A stretch of 64,000 nt of DNA from Branchiostoma floridae (Eukaryota; Chordata; Leptocardii; Amphioxiformes; Branchiostomatidae). This document shows positions 23,091 to 33,013 of this stretch, piece after piece. The position numbers and the translations under genes were made by a program. How positions within the stretch are numbered: the stretch's first letter is position 1; each line of letters opens with the position of its first letter. The stretch lies in NCBI RefSeq assembly GCF_000003815.2, contig NC_049979.1, positions 15,658,275 to 15,722,274 of the forward strand, in the 5' to 3' direction. The notes beneath the pieces were generated by a model, which did no database searches, was not told the origin of the DNA, and saw only the letters and a list, made by a program, of their open reading frames with translations.

Positions 23091-25163
23091 CTACTTTGGT
23101 ACAGTGGCAGCATCTTCATCGTCAGAAATCAGGGGCCATTGCTCATCAGAAGGCTGTTGTTGTCCTGTTGATGGAGCTGTTTCAGTAGCAAAATCTTCAG
23201 AACCAGCATCTTCCTGCACCTAAGGTATGATAGGATGCATGTCAGCCATGCATATGTCACATGCAGAAGCTATGTGTGGACAGCGCTACAAGACACACAT
23301 ACATGAAGGCATCTATGCGTACATAAAAACAGCACATAATTTCCAATATACATAATTTAAAATTTGTAGGCCACATTGTAAATTGACTAATAGGAGCTTT
23401 TGAAAAGAAACTGTTAGGATATGAGTGCAATTCGGGACCAACTGGTAGACAGAAACACACCTGTATTGCGATTGAGGTGGGCTCAGTGCGGTCTTGTCCA
23501 CTCTCCTGCTCGGCTTCGACTGTGACTGCAGGTCCTGCAGGCGCCTGAACGACCTCATCATCTACTGGTGCAGGGGGTACTGGAATCTGTACGAGACCTC
23601 CTTGATTTTCTATAAGTACAAAACCGGATTAGCTAGATACTGTGGCAGCTCTTCTGCTAAACAAGGAAACCGTAATCTAATTTCATAAAGGAGATGATGG
23701 CCTTCTTTTTATCAACTACTGTTTACTCTGTAGTGTTGTAAAATCAATTATCCTGTAATGTTTATTCACTTATTTCTATCGTGACGCCTTCAACAAGCTT
23801 GTGTAAATAACTACTTGTATTGTGCCGTTACCTTGGTCCCTGTGCTGTTCCTCATCATGGCGCCTTCTGTACCACAGCTTGTACAAAAGGACCGCAGCCA
23901 GCATGGACAGCACCAGGACAGGCACTCCAACACCCACTCCGATCTTCCATTGATCTGAAAGAGAGAACATTTGTATGCCATTAATTGTGTATCAGCATGT
24001 AGAAAAGCAAGTTTAAGATGGTATTGACAAAATATTGTTTTCCTACAAGTATCCCGATGGGTTGTTTTCGATCAATCAATCAATCAATCGATAGATCGAT
24101 AGATTGACTTAGATTTACTAAGAAACAAACGTTCTGAAGAATGTGCCATTTGATCCTTGTTGGGGAATCCCCAATCGCTAGGCTTTTGAAGGCAGAGGCA
24201 GAGTAAATATGAGCTAATGGGTTATGTCATTCAAAGTAAACATTGCTTTGTTCTTGAGTCTTGACCATATAAGGCAACAATACTCAGTCACACATTTTTG
24301 TTTGTTTTCTTTCGATCACTCCTTACCTCTGAATGTGGCCTCTGACCCAAGGTTACTGCCATTGAACTAACGTTATAGGGAGACTACAGTTCTTGGGAAT
24401 TCACCAACCTCTGATGAGTTTTCGTACATGATATGATATGATGAAGTGACTTAGACATAGAACTGTCAATAAAGATTACTTACCAGGCGTCTTGGAACCT
24501 TTTCCTGGTGTACCTTCAAGAAAAACGTCAACTTGTCAGGTGAAAACGTATCTGTACAAAAATATCTTAGAAGTGGCTGCATCTATTCATGCTATATGCT
24601 ATGTGACAGATAAAATGAATAGGAAGACAATTATATATATAAACTTAATTCAGATCTAATCTATTACCAAAAAATGACACAATGATACCCTGCAGGAGGC
24701 AAGCCAATAAACTTTTCTGTGTCATTTCATTTCATTATATTGTAAATAGCATGGTCGCCGATAAAAAGGAAAAGGGAAAACAAGAAGTAGAACTCACCAC
24801 AAAGTGCGCAATATGGAGAATCCGGGTACTTGGTGCATGTATCACACGCAACACAGTTCCCTAGGCCATCGGGCACTTCACCAGCGGCACATGCAGCCAA
24901 GGCTATATTAAGTGCGGCAGGTGCATCTGTAACAGCAGAAGGTATGGTCTAAGATTTGACAGACGAATTTTTTTAACATTTTGACACTTTTCCAAAATAT
25001 TTGAGGGGCATCATAAAGGAAGACTGTTGAACATGAACTGAAAGACCATGCGTGTTTACGATGAGATGCATCTGATGCATGTTTGCTCACCTTCAGTATT
25101 GCCAAATGCCAAAGCCATGGCCATGATGGCTGCTGCCGTCCCCACTTTGTTCCTAATCGACAT
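23091..25163 (-). CDS. Fn14-like (TNFRSF12A-like) TNF receptor with long cytoplasmic tail
   Basis: Six exons in minus order, 25163-25091, 24926-24798, 24513-24484, 23954-23832, 23609-23461 and 23219-23091, join in phase to 210 codons plus TAG. Residues 1-24 form a signal peptide with an AAAIMAMALAF core. The only cysteine-rich domain has cysteines at 37, 49, 52, 55, 64 and 67. These spacings match those I recall for Fn14, apart from one residue in the first loop. A membrane segment spans about 82-102 and is followed by a basic YKLWYRRR stop-transfer. Fn14 binds TWEAK and recruits TRAFs through a short tail. This tail is longer (about 108 residues versus under 30), proline-rich and then acidic, with AEQE at 151-154 fitting the minimal TRAF2-type motif [PSAT]x[QE]E. 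Its nearest known relative is inferred from the cysteine pattern; binding partners are not shown. Confidence 0.85.
24070..24108. repeat. Microsatellite (ATCA and GATA units)
   Basis: ATCA is repeated about four times and then shifts to GATA/GATC-type units. It lies in an intron of the Fn14-like gene. Confidence 0.85.
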
Positions 25164-25427
25164 TATACAACGCTACTTCGACCAAAGGTAGCCTGCAAAT
25201 CACCAACCTGTAAATTGAACCGAGGCAAAGTCAATTACAGCTTTGATATGGTTAACCTTTGCTCCCGTCATGGCACTACCTAGAAGTATATGTGGACGCC
25301 TCGACGTAAAAATAAACCCGTCGACAGTCGAGAAATGTACAAAGAAACGCACGGAAGCATCAGACAAACAGTTTGTTAACTTTAAGTCTTTATTATCTGT
25401 ACCATCGCAGTAACTTTCCATTCAACC

Positions 25428-25514
25428 TTTATAATAGGCGGCGACGGGAACGGTCACCTGGCATTATGATTAATTACGCACGGGACTTTCCAATGTCTGC
25501 CGATGGGGATTCCC
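25428..25514 (-). promoter_or_regulatory. Promoter of the Fn14-like gene: two kappaB sites and a TATA box
   Basis: Two perfect kappaB consensus sites, GGGACTTTCC (25482-25491) and GGGGATTCCC (25505-25514), lie 13 bp apart. About 50 bp nearer the gene is TATAAA on the minus strand (25433-25428). Transcription would then start near 25400, leaving a 5' UTR of roughly 240 bases before the ATG at 25163. This is the typical order of an NF-kB-inducible promoter. It is inferred from sequence. Confidence 0.55.
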
Positions 25515-26511
25515 GGCCCCGCATACCTGTACAACAGTTAGTCATATCCGGACCCGGCCATTTAACGGTCCGGAATTTGCGCATTCTATCACACCCAGTG
25601 GGAAATTGGCCATCGGTCAGAAAATGATAGATTCAAATTATCTGAAGAAACCCAAAAAATGCATATCCAACCACATTCATGGCCGGTAACGTGTGAAACA
25701 AACAATACCGCGAGGCTTGTAAGGTAGCCAGGCCGGAAGTGGGACAAATGGCAAACATTATAACAGTTAGTAGTACTAGTAGTTTTCGCCGTTATATCAT
25801 AATTACACAGTAACAATAACCACACTACTGCTAGAGAACCCCCTGCCAAACTGCTAGCGGTATCTAATTTGGTATGGAGACAGATGTAGCCGCTCCGTTA
25901 CCTGATCTTTGTCCTGACCGCCTCGGGGGAGTTCTATGACAAAAGTGGGTGAGCTTGAGCGGCGCCGCCGTGTTGTGCGGTTCTGTGTGTTGCGTCACCA
26001 ATATGCAATTCTGAACGATTCCATTTGACTTGGTAGTCGGGGTGAGGGGTGGGGGTGGATCAAATCTATCCACCAAAAAACTGAGTGCGGGTTTGCCTTA
26101 ATAAAGATATCCTAACGATTCAGAGAAACTGAAAGGATAGGAAAACGGAGTTTTGACTAATTTTACTTGAACAATGGGAAAATGTAAAGTAACGTTAGAG
26201 GCTGACCAAGGTCTTTGGGCTAAAAAGGTAAAACGGATATTAGTTTCTTCCAAGTCACGTTTCATTCAGACTATTGGATAGGTTCACTTTCCAATCTGGA
26301 CAGGACACGTAACCACAACACAAATGGTACAATGTAGTTTGGTCCTGCAATTGATGGTGAAGATTTCTAGAAGTTTAACGTTACATTTTGTCCATTAAAC
26401 GAATGTGTCATCCAGCTTTCTTCTGATATCACAGTACATTGGATAGGAGGCCGGGTCTCCACGTCTCAGATCAGACCAGTTTGGGCTGGAAATATCTTAC
26501 AGTACTATACA
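25515..26511. other. Intergenic DNA between the Fn14-like promoter and the foldback element
   Basis: No coding exon or RNA gene recognised. The short open frames on either strand show no family resemblance. Confidence 0.4.
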
Positions 26512-26837
26512 TGGCAAGAAATTGGACATTAAGAAACATGGGGCATTTCCAAACCTAACAGAAGACCTAACGTAGAATGATATTGCACCCAAGGGAATTC
26601 ACCGATTTTTGCAACACAATCCACCTTACATGCCAATCAGGTACTTGAATTTCATGTTGTCTGGGCTGGGACAGTATACACATTTTCCATCAACCCTTCG
26701 TCCAAAACCTTCCACAGCCTCGCCATCCTGACACAAGAGGGACACCGAGTCTCAAGCAAACCTTACATAACGGCATTAGCACGGGTGGTCCTTCTTAACA
26801 AGACACAAGACACGCGCAACCAAGTTTTTCCACCTTA

Positions 26838-27210
26838 CGTTACGAGCTGCGATTTTTTCGTCAACCCTTACGTTACGGAAGCCTGTCCGCTATCTCGGGC
26901 TGCGATTTTTTCGTCAACCCTTACGTTACGGAAGCCTGTCCGCTATATCTAGCTGCGATTTTTTTTGTCAACCCTTACGTTACGGAAGCCTGTCCGCTAT
27001 CTCGAGCTGCGATTTTTTTGTCAACCCTTACGTTACGGAAGCCTGTCCGCTATCTCGAGCTGCGATGTTTTCGTCAACCCTTACGTTACGGAAGCCTGTC
27101 CGCTATCTCGAGCTGCGATTTTTTAGTCAACCCTTACGTTACGGAAACCAGTTCAAGCCAGTTGCGTGTCCGCTATCTCGAGCTGCGATCTTTTCGTCAA
27201 ACGTTACGGA
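26838..27210. repeat. Outer minisatellite, left arm
   Basis: About six units of 52-55 bp with the core TTACGTTACGGAAGCCTGTC followed by CGCTATCTCGAGCTGCGATT and a variable T run. The last unit is interrupted by a GTTCAAGCCAGTTGCG-type variant that is also found mirrored in the right arm. Confidence 0.85.
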
Positions 27211-27472
27211 AGTGGTCAATTATGTCCAGGTCCTGTGTGGCCCGTTGACGGAAGTGGTCAATTATACGCAAAATCCAAACACTCAGGGCCCCAACGAATA
27301 TCGAAACAGTCTATATAAAGACACGAAAATATGAAAAAATGGAGCGTTTAATACCAGTCCTATGATCTTTTAAACCGAACGTTTTTAGGTGGAGACACAG
27401 CCCGGTGTGATTCTTTTAGTTCATGTTTACCAGAGTCGTTGGAGAATGCCCCACTGAATGACCAGCAGCATG

Positions 27473-28150
27473 CACGCCTGGCTTGGCACGTGTTGAGCAA
27501 ATGTGCTTCCAAGTGTCAACTCGAAGGTCATACTACACATTTTACCAGAGAAACATTTTTTCGAAATGTTTTAGATTAGGCTATATGTAATGTTTTTTAC
27601 GAGAACTTTGCTTAACAGAAGCTCGGTGACAGCTTGTGTACTGATGACTGCTAAATTCTCCCAACCGCCGGATTTTTCCAGCTGTGGGCTCGCCGGCCTC
27701 ACATTTCTTCCCCTTTACAGCGTTCTTTAGAAGAAAATCATGTAAGCTCCCAAAGTTCTGCACAACATTTTGAATGTCGGAATATTAGTTCTGACCTTCT
27801 GATGGCCAAAAATCACTACCTAACAAATGAAGTCGATTTTGGTGGTCATTTTCAAAATCGTCAACCTCACACACTAAACAGCACCAAACTGGGTGCAACG
27901 CAGACGTGATAACGCCAGAGGGGACGTCACTTTATACAACTTGGAACGCCGTGGTAGCAAAAGTTCCACTCTTGTTGTAGCAAAATTTCCACTCTTGTTC
28001 ATATTTGATGCACGGCATTGAACCGGAAAACATAATCATCATCGTACACTGGGCTCCTTGAAAACTAACTTCAATGAGCGTGATGTGTAGTATGACCTTC
28101 GAGTTTACACTTGGAAGCACATTTGCTCAACACGTGCCAAGCCAGGCGTG
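27473..28150. mobile_element. 678-bp inverted-repeat element inserted in the left foldback arm
   Basis: Termini starting CACGCCTGGCTTGGCACGTG and ending with its complement form arms of about 70 bp with few mismatches. CATG flanks the element on both sides (27469-27472, 28151-28154). The mirrored right arm has the uninterrupted sequence with a single CATG, so it preserves the empty site. No coding capacity. This is a non-autonomous DNA element, younger than the foldback. Confidence 0.8.
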
Positions 28151-28639
28151 CATGTGTTCCAGGAATGAGTGTACCCCAGGAAAATCGGTCCCTTTTACAC
28201 GGTGGGCGTGGCCTAAAAAGTACGAAGGCCCACAGCAACATTTAAGCACACAGCCGGGATTCTCTGCCCCCTATTGAATTAATGTATAACAGATGAATAG
28301 GGACACATTTTCCCGGGGTTTAAGCCGGGATTTTCTGTCCCCTCACTAAATGTATTACAAGAATGGGGTCATATTTTCCCGTTTTGTTTTTTAAAGACAT
28401 ATCTCGTAATACAACGTTTAAGAAAATGAACGTTAAGTGAACAAGAAGGCTCATTAGTTCGACATTTGTAGGGATTCCATGTTAACATATCCCAAAGGTG
28501 TCCATCAGCTACAAGTCAACTAGTCTCACTGTAGTAAAATTTGAAACCTGTTTCTCGACTTGAAACTACAACTCTTGACATTAATTTCAATGTTTCTAAA
28601 TCAAATAAATATGACTTTTTGGCGATGCCTTACGGGTGA

Positions 28640-29654
28640 ATGGGACATATTTCCCCGGGGTAACCAGTATTTCCCCTCACTGAATGACTATAACAGATGA
28701 ATGGGGACACATTTTCCTAGGATTTTCAGTTCCCTCGCTTAATGTGTTACAAGAATGGGGACAGTTTTTCCTAGGATTTTCTGTCCACTCACGGAATGTA
28801 TAACAGCTGAATGGGGATAGATTTTCCTAGGATTTTCTGTCCCCTCGCTTAATGTATTACGAGAATGGGGACACTCACTGAATGTCCCCTCACTGAATGA
28901 CCATAACAGATGAATGGGGACACATTTTCCTAGGATTTTCAGTCTCCTTGCTTAATGTATTACGAGAATGGGGACACGTTTTCCTAGGATTTTCTGTCCC
29001 CTCACAGAATGACTACAACAGATGAATGGGGACAGATTTTCCTAGGATTTTCTGTCCCCTCGCTGAATGACTACAACAGATGAATGGGGACACGTTTTCC
29101 TAGGATTTCCTGTCCCCTCACAGAATGTATTACGAGAATGGGGACACATTTTCCTAGGATTTTCTGTCCCCTCGCTGAATGTATTACGAGAATGGGGACA
29201 CATTTTCCTAGGATTTCCTGTCCCCTCACGGAATGTATAACAGGTGAATGAGGACACATTTTCCCGGGATTTTCTGTCCCCTCGCTGAATGTATTACGAG
29301 AATGGGGACACATTTTCCTAGGATTTTCTGTCCCCTCGCTTAATGTATTACGAGAATGGGGACACATTTTCCTAGGATTTCCTGTCCCCTCACGGAATGT
29401 ATAACAGGTGAATGGGGACACATTTTCCTAGGATTTTCTGTCCCCTCACGGAATGTATTACGAAAATGGGGACAGATTTTCCTAGGATTTTCTGTCCCCT
29501 CGCTGAATGACTACAACAGATGAATGGGGACACGTTTTCCTAGGATTTCCTGTCCCCTCACAGAATGTATTACGAGAATGGGGACACATTTTCCTAGGAT
29601 TTTCTGTCCCCTCGCTGAATGTATTACGAGAATGGGGACACATTTTCCTAGGAT
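28640..29654. repeat. Inner minisatellite, left arm (54-bp units)
   Basis: About 17-19 units, mostly 54 bp, each with TTTTCCTAGGATTTTCTGTC, CCCTCGCTGAATG and GAATGGGGACACA. Most units keep an intact CCTAGG. Because 54 is a multiple of three, long open frames run through the array in several frames; these are artefacts of the period. Looser, degenerate units begin near 28250. Confidence 0.85.
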
Positions 29655-29661
29655 CGTATAC

Positions 29662-30330
29662 ATTAAGCAAGGAGACTGAAAATCCTAGGAAAATGTGTCC
29701 CCATTCTCGTAATACATTAAGAGAGGGGAAAGAAAATCCTAGGAAAATGTGTCCCCATTCTCGTAATACATTCTGTGAGGGGACAGAAAATCCTAGGAAA
29801 ATGTGTCCCCATTCTCGTAATACATTCAGTGAGGGGACAGAAAATCCTAGGAAATTGTGTCCCCATTCTCATAATACATTCAGTGAGGGGACTGAAAATC
29901 CTAGGAAAACGTGTCCCCATTCTCGTAATACATTAAGCGAGGGGACAGAATATCCCGGGAAAATGTTTCCTCATTCACCTGTAATACATTCCGCGAGGGG
30001 ACAGAAAATCCTATGAAAATGTGTCCCCATTCATCTGTTATACATTCCGTGAGGGGACAGAAAATCCTAGGAAAATGTGTACCCATTCATCTGTTATACA
30101 TTCCGTGAGGGGACAGAAAATCCTAGGAAAATGTGTCCCCATTCATCTGTTATACATTCCGTGAGGGGACAGAAAATCCCGGGAAAATGTGTCCCCATTC
30201 TTGTAACACATTCAGCGAGGGGACAGAAAATCCCGGGAAAATGTGTTCCCATTCATCTGTTATACATTAAGTGAGGGGACAGAAAATCCTAGGAAAATGT
30301 GTACCCATTCATCTGTTATAGTCATTCAGT
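29662..30330. repeat. Inner minisatellite, right arm (inverted)
   Basis: The same 54-bp unit as 28640-29654 but in the opposite orientation, with about 12 units. Unit order and variants (AGGAAAATG versus CCGGGAAAATG types) only partly mirror the left arm, so the arms have gained or lost units independently. Confidence 0.85.
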
Positions 30331-30879
30331 CGGTTACCCTGGGGAAATATGTCCCCATTCACCCGTAATGCATTCGATGGCCAAAAAGTCGAAAAACATG
30401 TTTTAAATTTGACCACAGTGAGACTAGTTGACTTTTAGTTGAGGGGACATTAATCCCGAGTACCTTTGGGGATATGTTAACCTGGAATCCCTACAAATGC
30501 CAAACTAATGAGCCTTTTTCGTTCACTGAACGTTCATATCTTTTTAATGCTGTATTACGAGATATGTCTTCAAGATGAAAAAAAGGGTGGGCATCGGAAG
30601 ATCTAAGGGCACCGAAAATCTAATCTGCCCGGGAAAATGGGCCCCCTTCTTTCAATCACTACAAAAAGTATGTTTGTTCTTTAAACATTCAAGTTTAAGA
30701 TGTGCGTTACATTGAAAAACAGCTTTCAATGTTGAAATATAGCATATAATAGTCTTTGTTGCTGTGGGCTTTCGTACTTTTAGGCCACGCCCACCGGCCT
30801 CAAATTGGACCAATGGCAGGAGGGGGACTGATTTTCCTGGGGAGACACATATTCCTGGAACACATGCTGCTGGTCATTC

Positions 30880-30915
30880 AGTGGGGCAAGGAGGTTTCAA
30901 CCTCCTTGAGTGGGG
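30880..30915. repeat. 22-bp palindromic insertion with 7-8-bp duplication and an empty site
   Basis: Arms CAAGGAGGTT and AACCTCCTTG surround a 2-bp centre (30887-30908). AGTGGGG is repeated directly at 30880-30886 and 30909-30915. The mirrored position in the left foldback arm (27448-27455, complementary sequence GCCCCACT) has one copy of the target and no palindrome. This is an internal empty-site control that proves an insertion with target duplication. Confidence 0.85.
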
Positions 30916-31169
30916 CATTCTCCAACGATTCTGGTAAACATGAACTAAAAGAATCACACCGGGCTGTGTCTCCACCTAAAAACGTTCGGTTTAAAAGATC
31001 ATAGGACTGGTATTAAACGCTCCAATTTTTTCATATTTTCGTGTCTTTATATAACGGTTAGACTGTTTCGATATTCGTTTGGGCCCTGAGTGTTTGGATT
31101 TGCGTATAATTGACCACTTCCGTCAACGGGCCACACAGGACCTGGACATAATTGACCACTTCCGTAACG

Positions 31170-31700
31170 TTTGACGAAAAGATCGCAGCTCGAGATAGCG
31201 GACACGCAACTGGCTTGAAGTTGAACTGGTTTCCGTAACGTAAGGGTTGACTAAAAAATCGCAGCTCGAGATAGCGGACAGGCTTCCGTAACGTAAGGGT
31301 TGACGAAAACATCGCAGCTCGAGATAGCGGACAGGCTTCCGTAACGTAAGGGTTGACAAAAAAAGCGCAGCTCGAGATAGTGGACAGGCTTCCGTAACGT
31401 AAGGGTTGACAAAAAAATCGCAGCTCGAGATAGCGGACAGGCTTCCGTAACGTAAGGGTTGACTAAAATATCGCAGCTCGAGATAGCGGACAGGCTTCCG
31501 TAACGTAAGGGTTGACAAAAAAATCGCAGCTCGAGATAGCGGACAGGCTTCCGTAACGTAAGGGTTGACTAAAACATCGCAGCTCGAGATAGCGGACAGG
31601 CTTCCGTAACGTAAGGGTTCACTAAAACATCGCAGCTCGAGATAGCGGACAGGCTTCCGTAACGTAAGGGTTGACCAAAAAAAAATCGCAGCTCGAGATA
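31170..31700. repeat. Outer minisatellite, right arm (inverted)
   Basis: About nine to ten units of 52-55 bp, the reverse complement of the array at 26838-27210, with the core GGCTTCCGTAACGTAAGGGT. It has more copies than the left arm. Confidence 0.85.
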
Positions 31701-31929
31701 GCGGGCAAGCAACGGGCCATGAACGACACCGAGCAACCTGTTAGTCCTCTGTACTGAAATTCCCAAGGGAGACATGAATGAACCCCTGGTGTAGATTTTA
31801 CTCGTAGCCACTGAATGCAGACTGTTATGAAAACACAATGATGTATTTAAATCGATAACCCGTTGGTTTGTAAGCTTATTTGTAAGTTTTTGAAATGCCC
31901 CATGTTTCAGAATGTCCAATATTTTGCCA

Positions 31930-33013
31930 CTACTGTACAGTACATGTACCTTGACCCGCGTACCCGCCACCCCACGTTCAATACGATCAGGGCGTGGCTT
32001 GAGTACATTTCACATTTCACGGTCTATTCATGGAATTCCCCGTTGACTAATGTGGGTGACTCGTACACACCTGACCTTGCCTTCACTTGGGGAAATTTCT
32101 CAGTGTGTGAGCCTTCTACTTGAGTTTCACAAAATAGATCAATCACGTAGCTTTAGCACTGCAATTATTGACGATGAAGAGTTACTTGACAGTAACAAAC
32201 GTTAGGTGATAACATTCTGTCCAATAAACGGCAAGTCATTGTTTCAATGTCAGTTTTCCCCTCGACAAGGGGACAGATAAAACCAGTCTGGGCTGGCTCT
32301 CGCGACATTGATTTGTGCTCGCGACATCGCCTCTGTGCATGGCACTGTCTGCACAGCCTTCGAGATGGACTCACAACTGCTATAAAGCTAACATTTCGCC
32401 GTCTTATTTACGTTAACGTTAAAATCCCCAGGAACTGAATAAAGTTATATAACTGTGTTAATAGGTGTGCAATAGCGCATCATATTTTTTTTCGAAATGA
32501 CTCATTTATCGTTCAGTAGGCAGCCTATATGTCAAAAGTTACAGAAACATTTCCATAGGTAAAAAAATTTACTCTCCAAGGAGAGGTTAGGCTCCGGTTG
32601 TTTTTTTAAAACGTTTTTAGTCGTTTTTATCGGGCTTTCTATTTTGTATTGCATCTTGTACTGCCAAAACCTGGCTGGCGGACTTCAAGAAACAATACAA
32701 AATAGAAAAGCCAGATAAAAACGAAAAAAAAACACGTAAAAAACAACAACAGCCGGAGCCTAACCTCTGCTTGGAGACTAAAACATTTTACCATGGTATC
32801 AAACTTAGCTTCATGGTTTTATCTTTCAAAAGTTGATCAGAACAATCCGCGGTGCATTCCTGAGTGACGCAGTTCCGCTTCCGGTCGCCATCCGTGCTGC
32901 ATGCTTTAGCTGGTTGCCTCAGAACCGGCTAAGAAGAGAACCAATTCTGTGCACAAAGCTACATTTTAGGAAACCTGTTTGTGATATAACAACAGTGTGA
33001 TCGATCGTCTGTA
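31930..33013. other. Intergenic DNA upstream of NAA20
   Basis: Contains one inverted-repeat element (32571-32779). The last 180 bp are richer in CpG and probably form the NAA20 promoter and 5' UTR. No exon or TATA box recognised. Confidence 0.4.
32571..32779. mobile_element. 209-bp MITE
   Basis: Inverted termini of about 30 bp (ACTCTCCAAGGAGAGGTTAG on the left; the right end reads AGTCTCCAAGCAGAGGTTAG in complement), followed by a mirrored CTCCGG and longer partly paired interior arms around TTTTTATC. No coding capacity. A solo end of the same kind occurs at about 11332-11350. Confidence 0.75.

Larger units (their letters stand above)
26512..31929. mobile_element. 5.4-kb foldback element with mirrored minisatellite arms
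   Basis: The ends carry 38-bp inverted termini (26512-26549 and 31892-31929; about 33 of 38 match, including TTGGACATT and GAAACATGGGGCATTTC). Moving inward, each arm has an outer array of 52-55-bp units, a unique stretch (27210-28640 on the left, paired with 30330-31170), and an inner array of 54-bp units. The mirror point is near 29655. Left and right unique parts pair closely, for example the AACGTTTTTAGGTGGAGACA block and the GGGCGTGGCC block. Array copy numbers differ between arms. The sequence just inside the termini does not pair. No transposase is encoded. Foldback elements of other animals have this plan; membership of a named family is not shown. Confidence 0.75.

Noticed and set aside
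29507-30016. Long open frame encoding an 18-residue repeat (NPRKMCPHSRNTF type)
   Set aside because: It exists because the 54-bp unit is a multiple of three; similar frames occur on the opposite strand and no start, splice or domain context supports translation.
28640-30330. Regular 54-bp repeats resembling a CRISPR array
   Set aside because: Units are contiguous with no unique spacers, are mirrored in two orientations, and lie in an animal genome; this is a minisatellite.
31123-31518. 131-codon minus-strand frame in the outer minisatellite
   Set aside because: Runs through near-identical tandem units in shifting frames; a by-product of the array.
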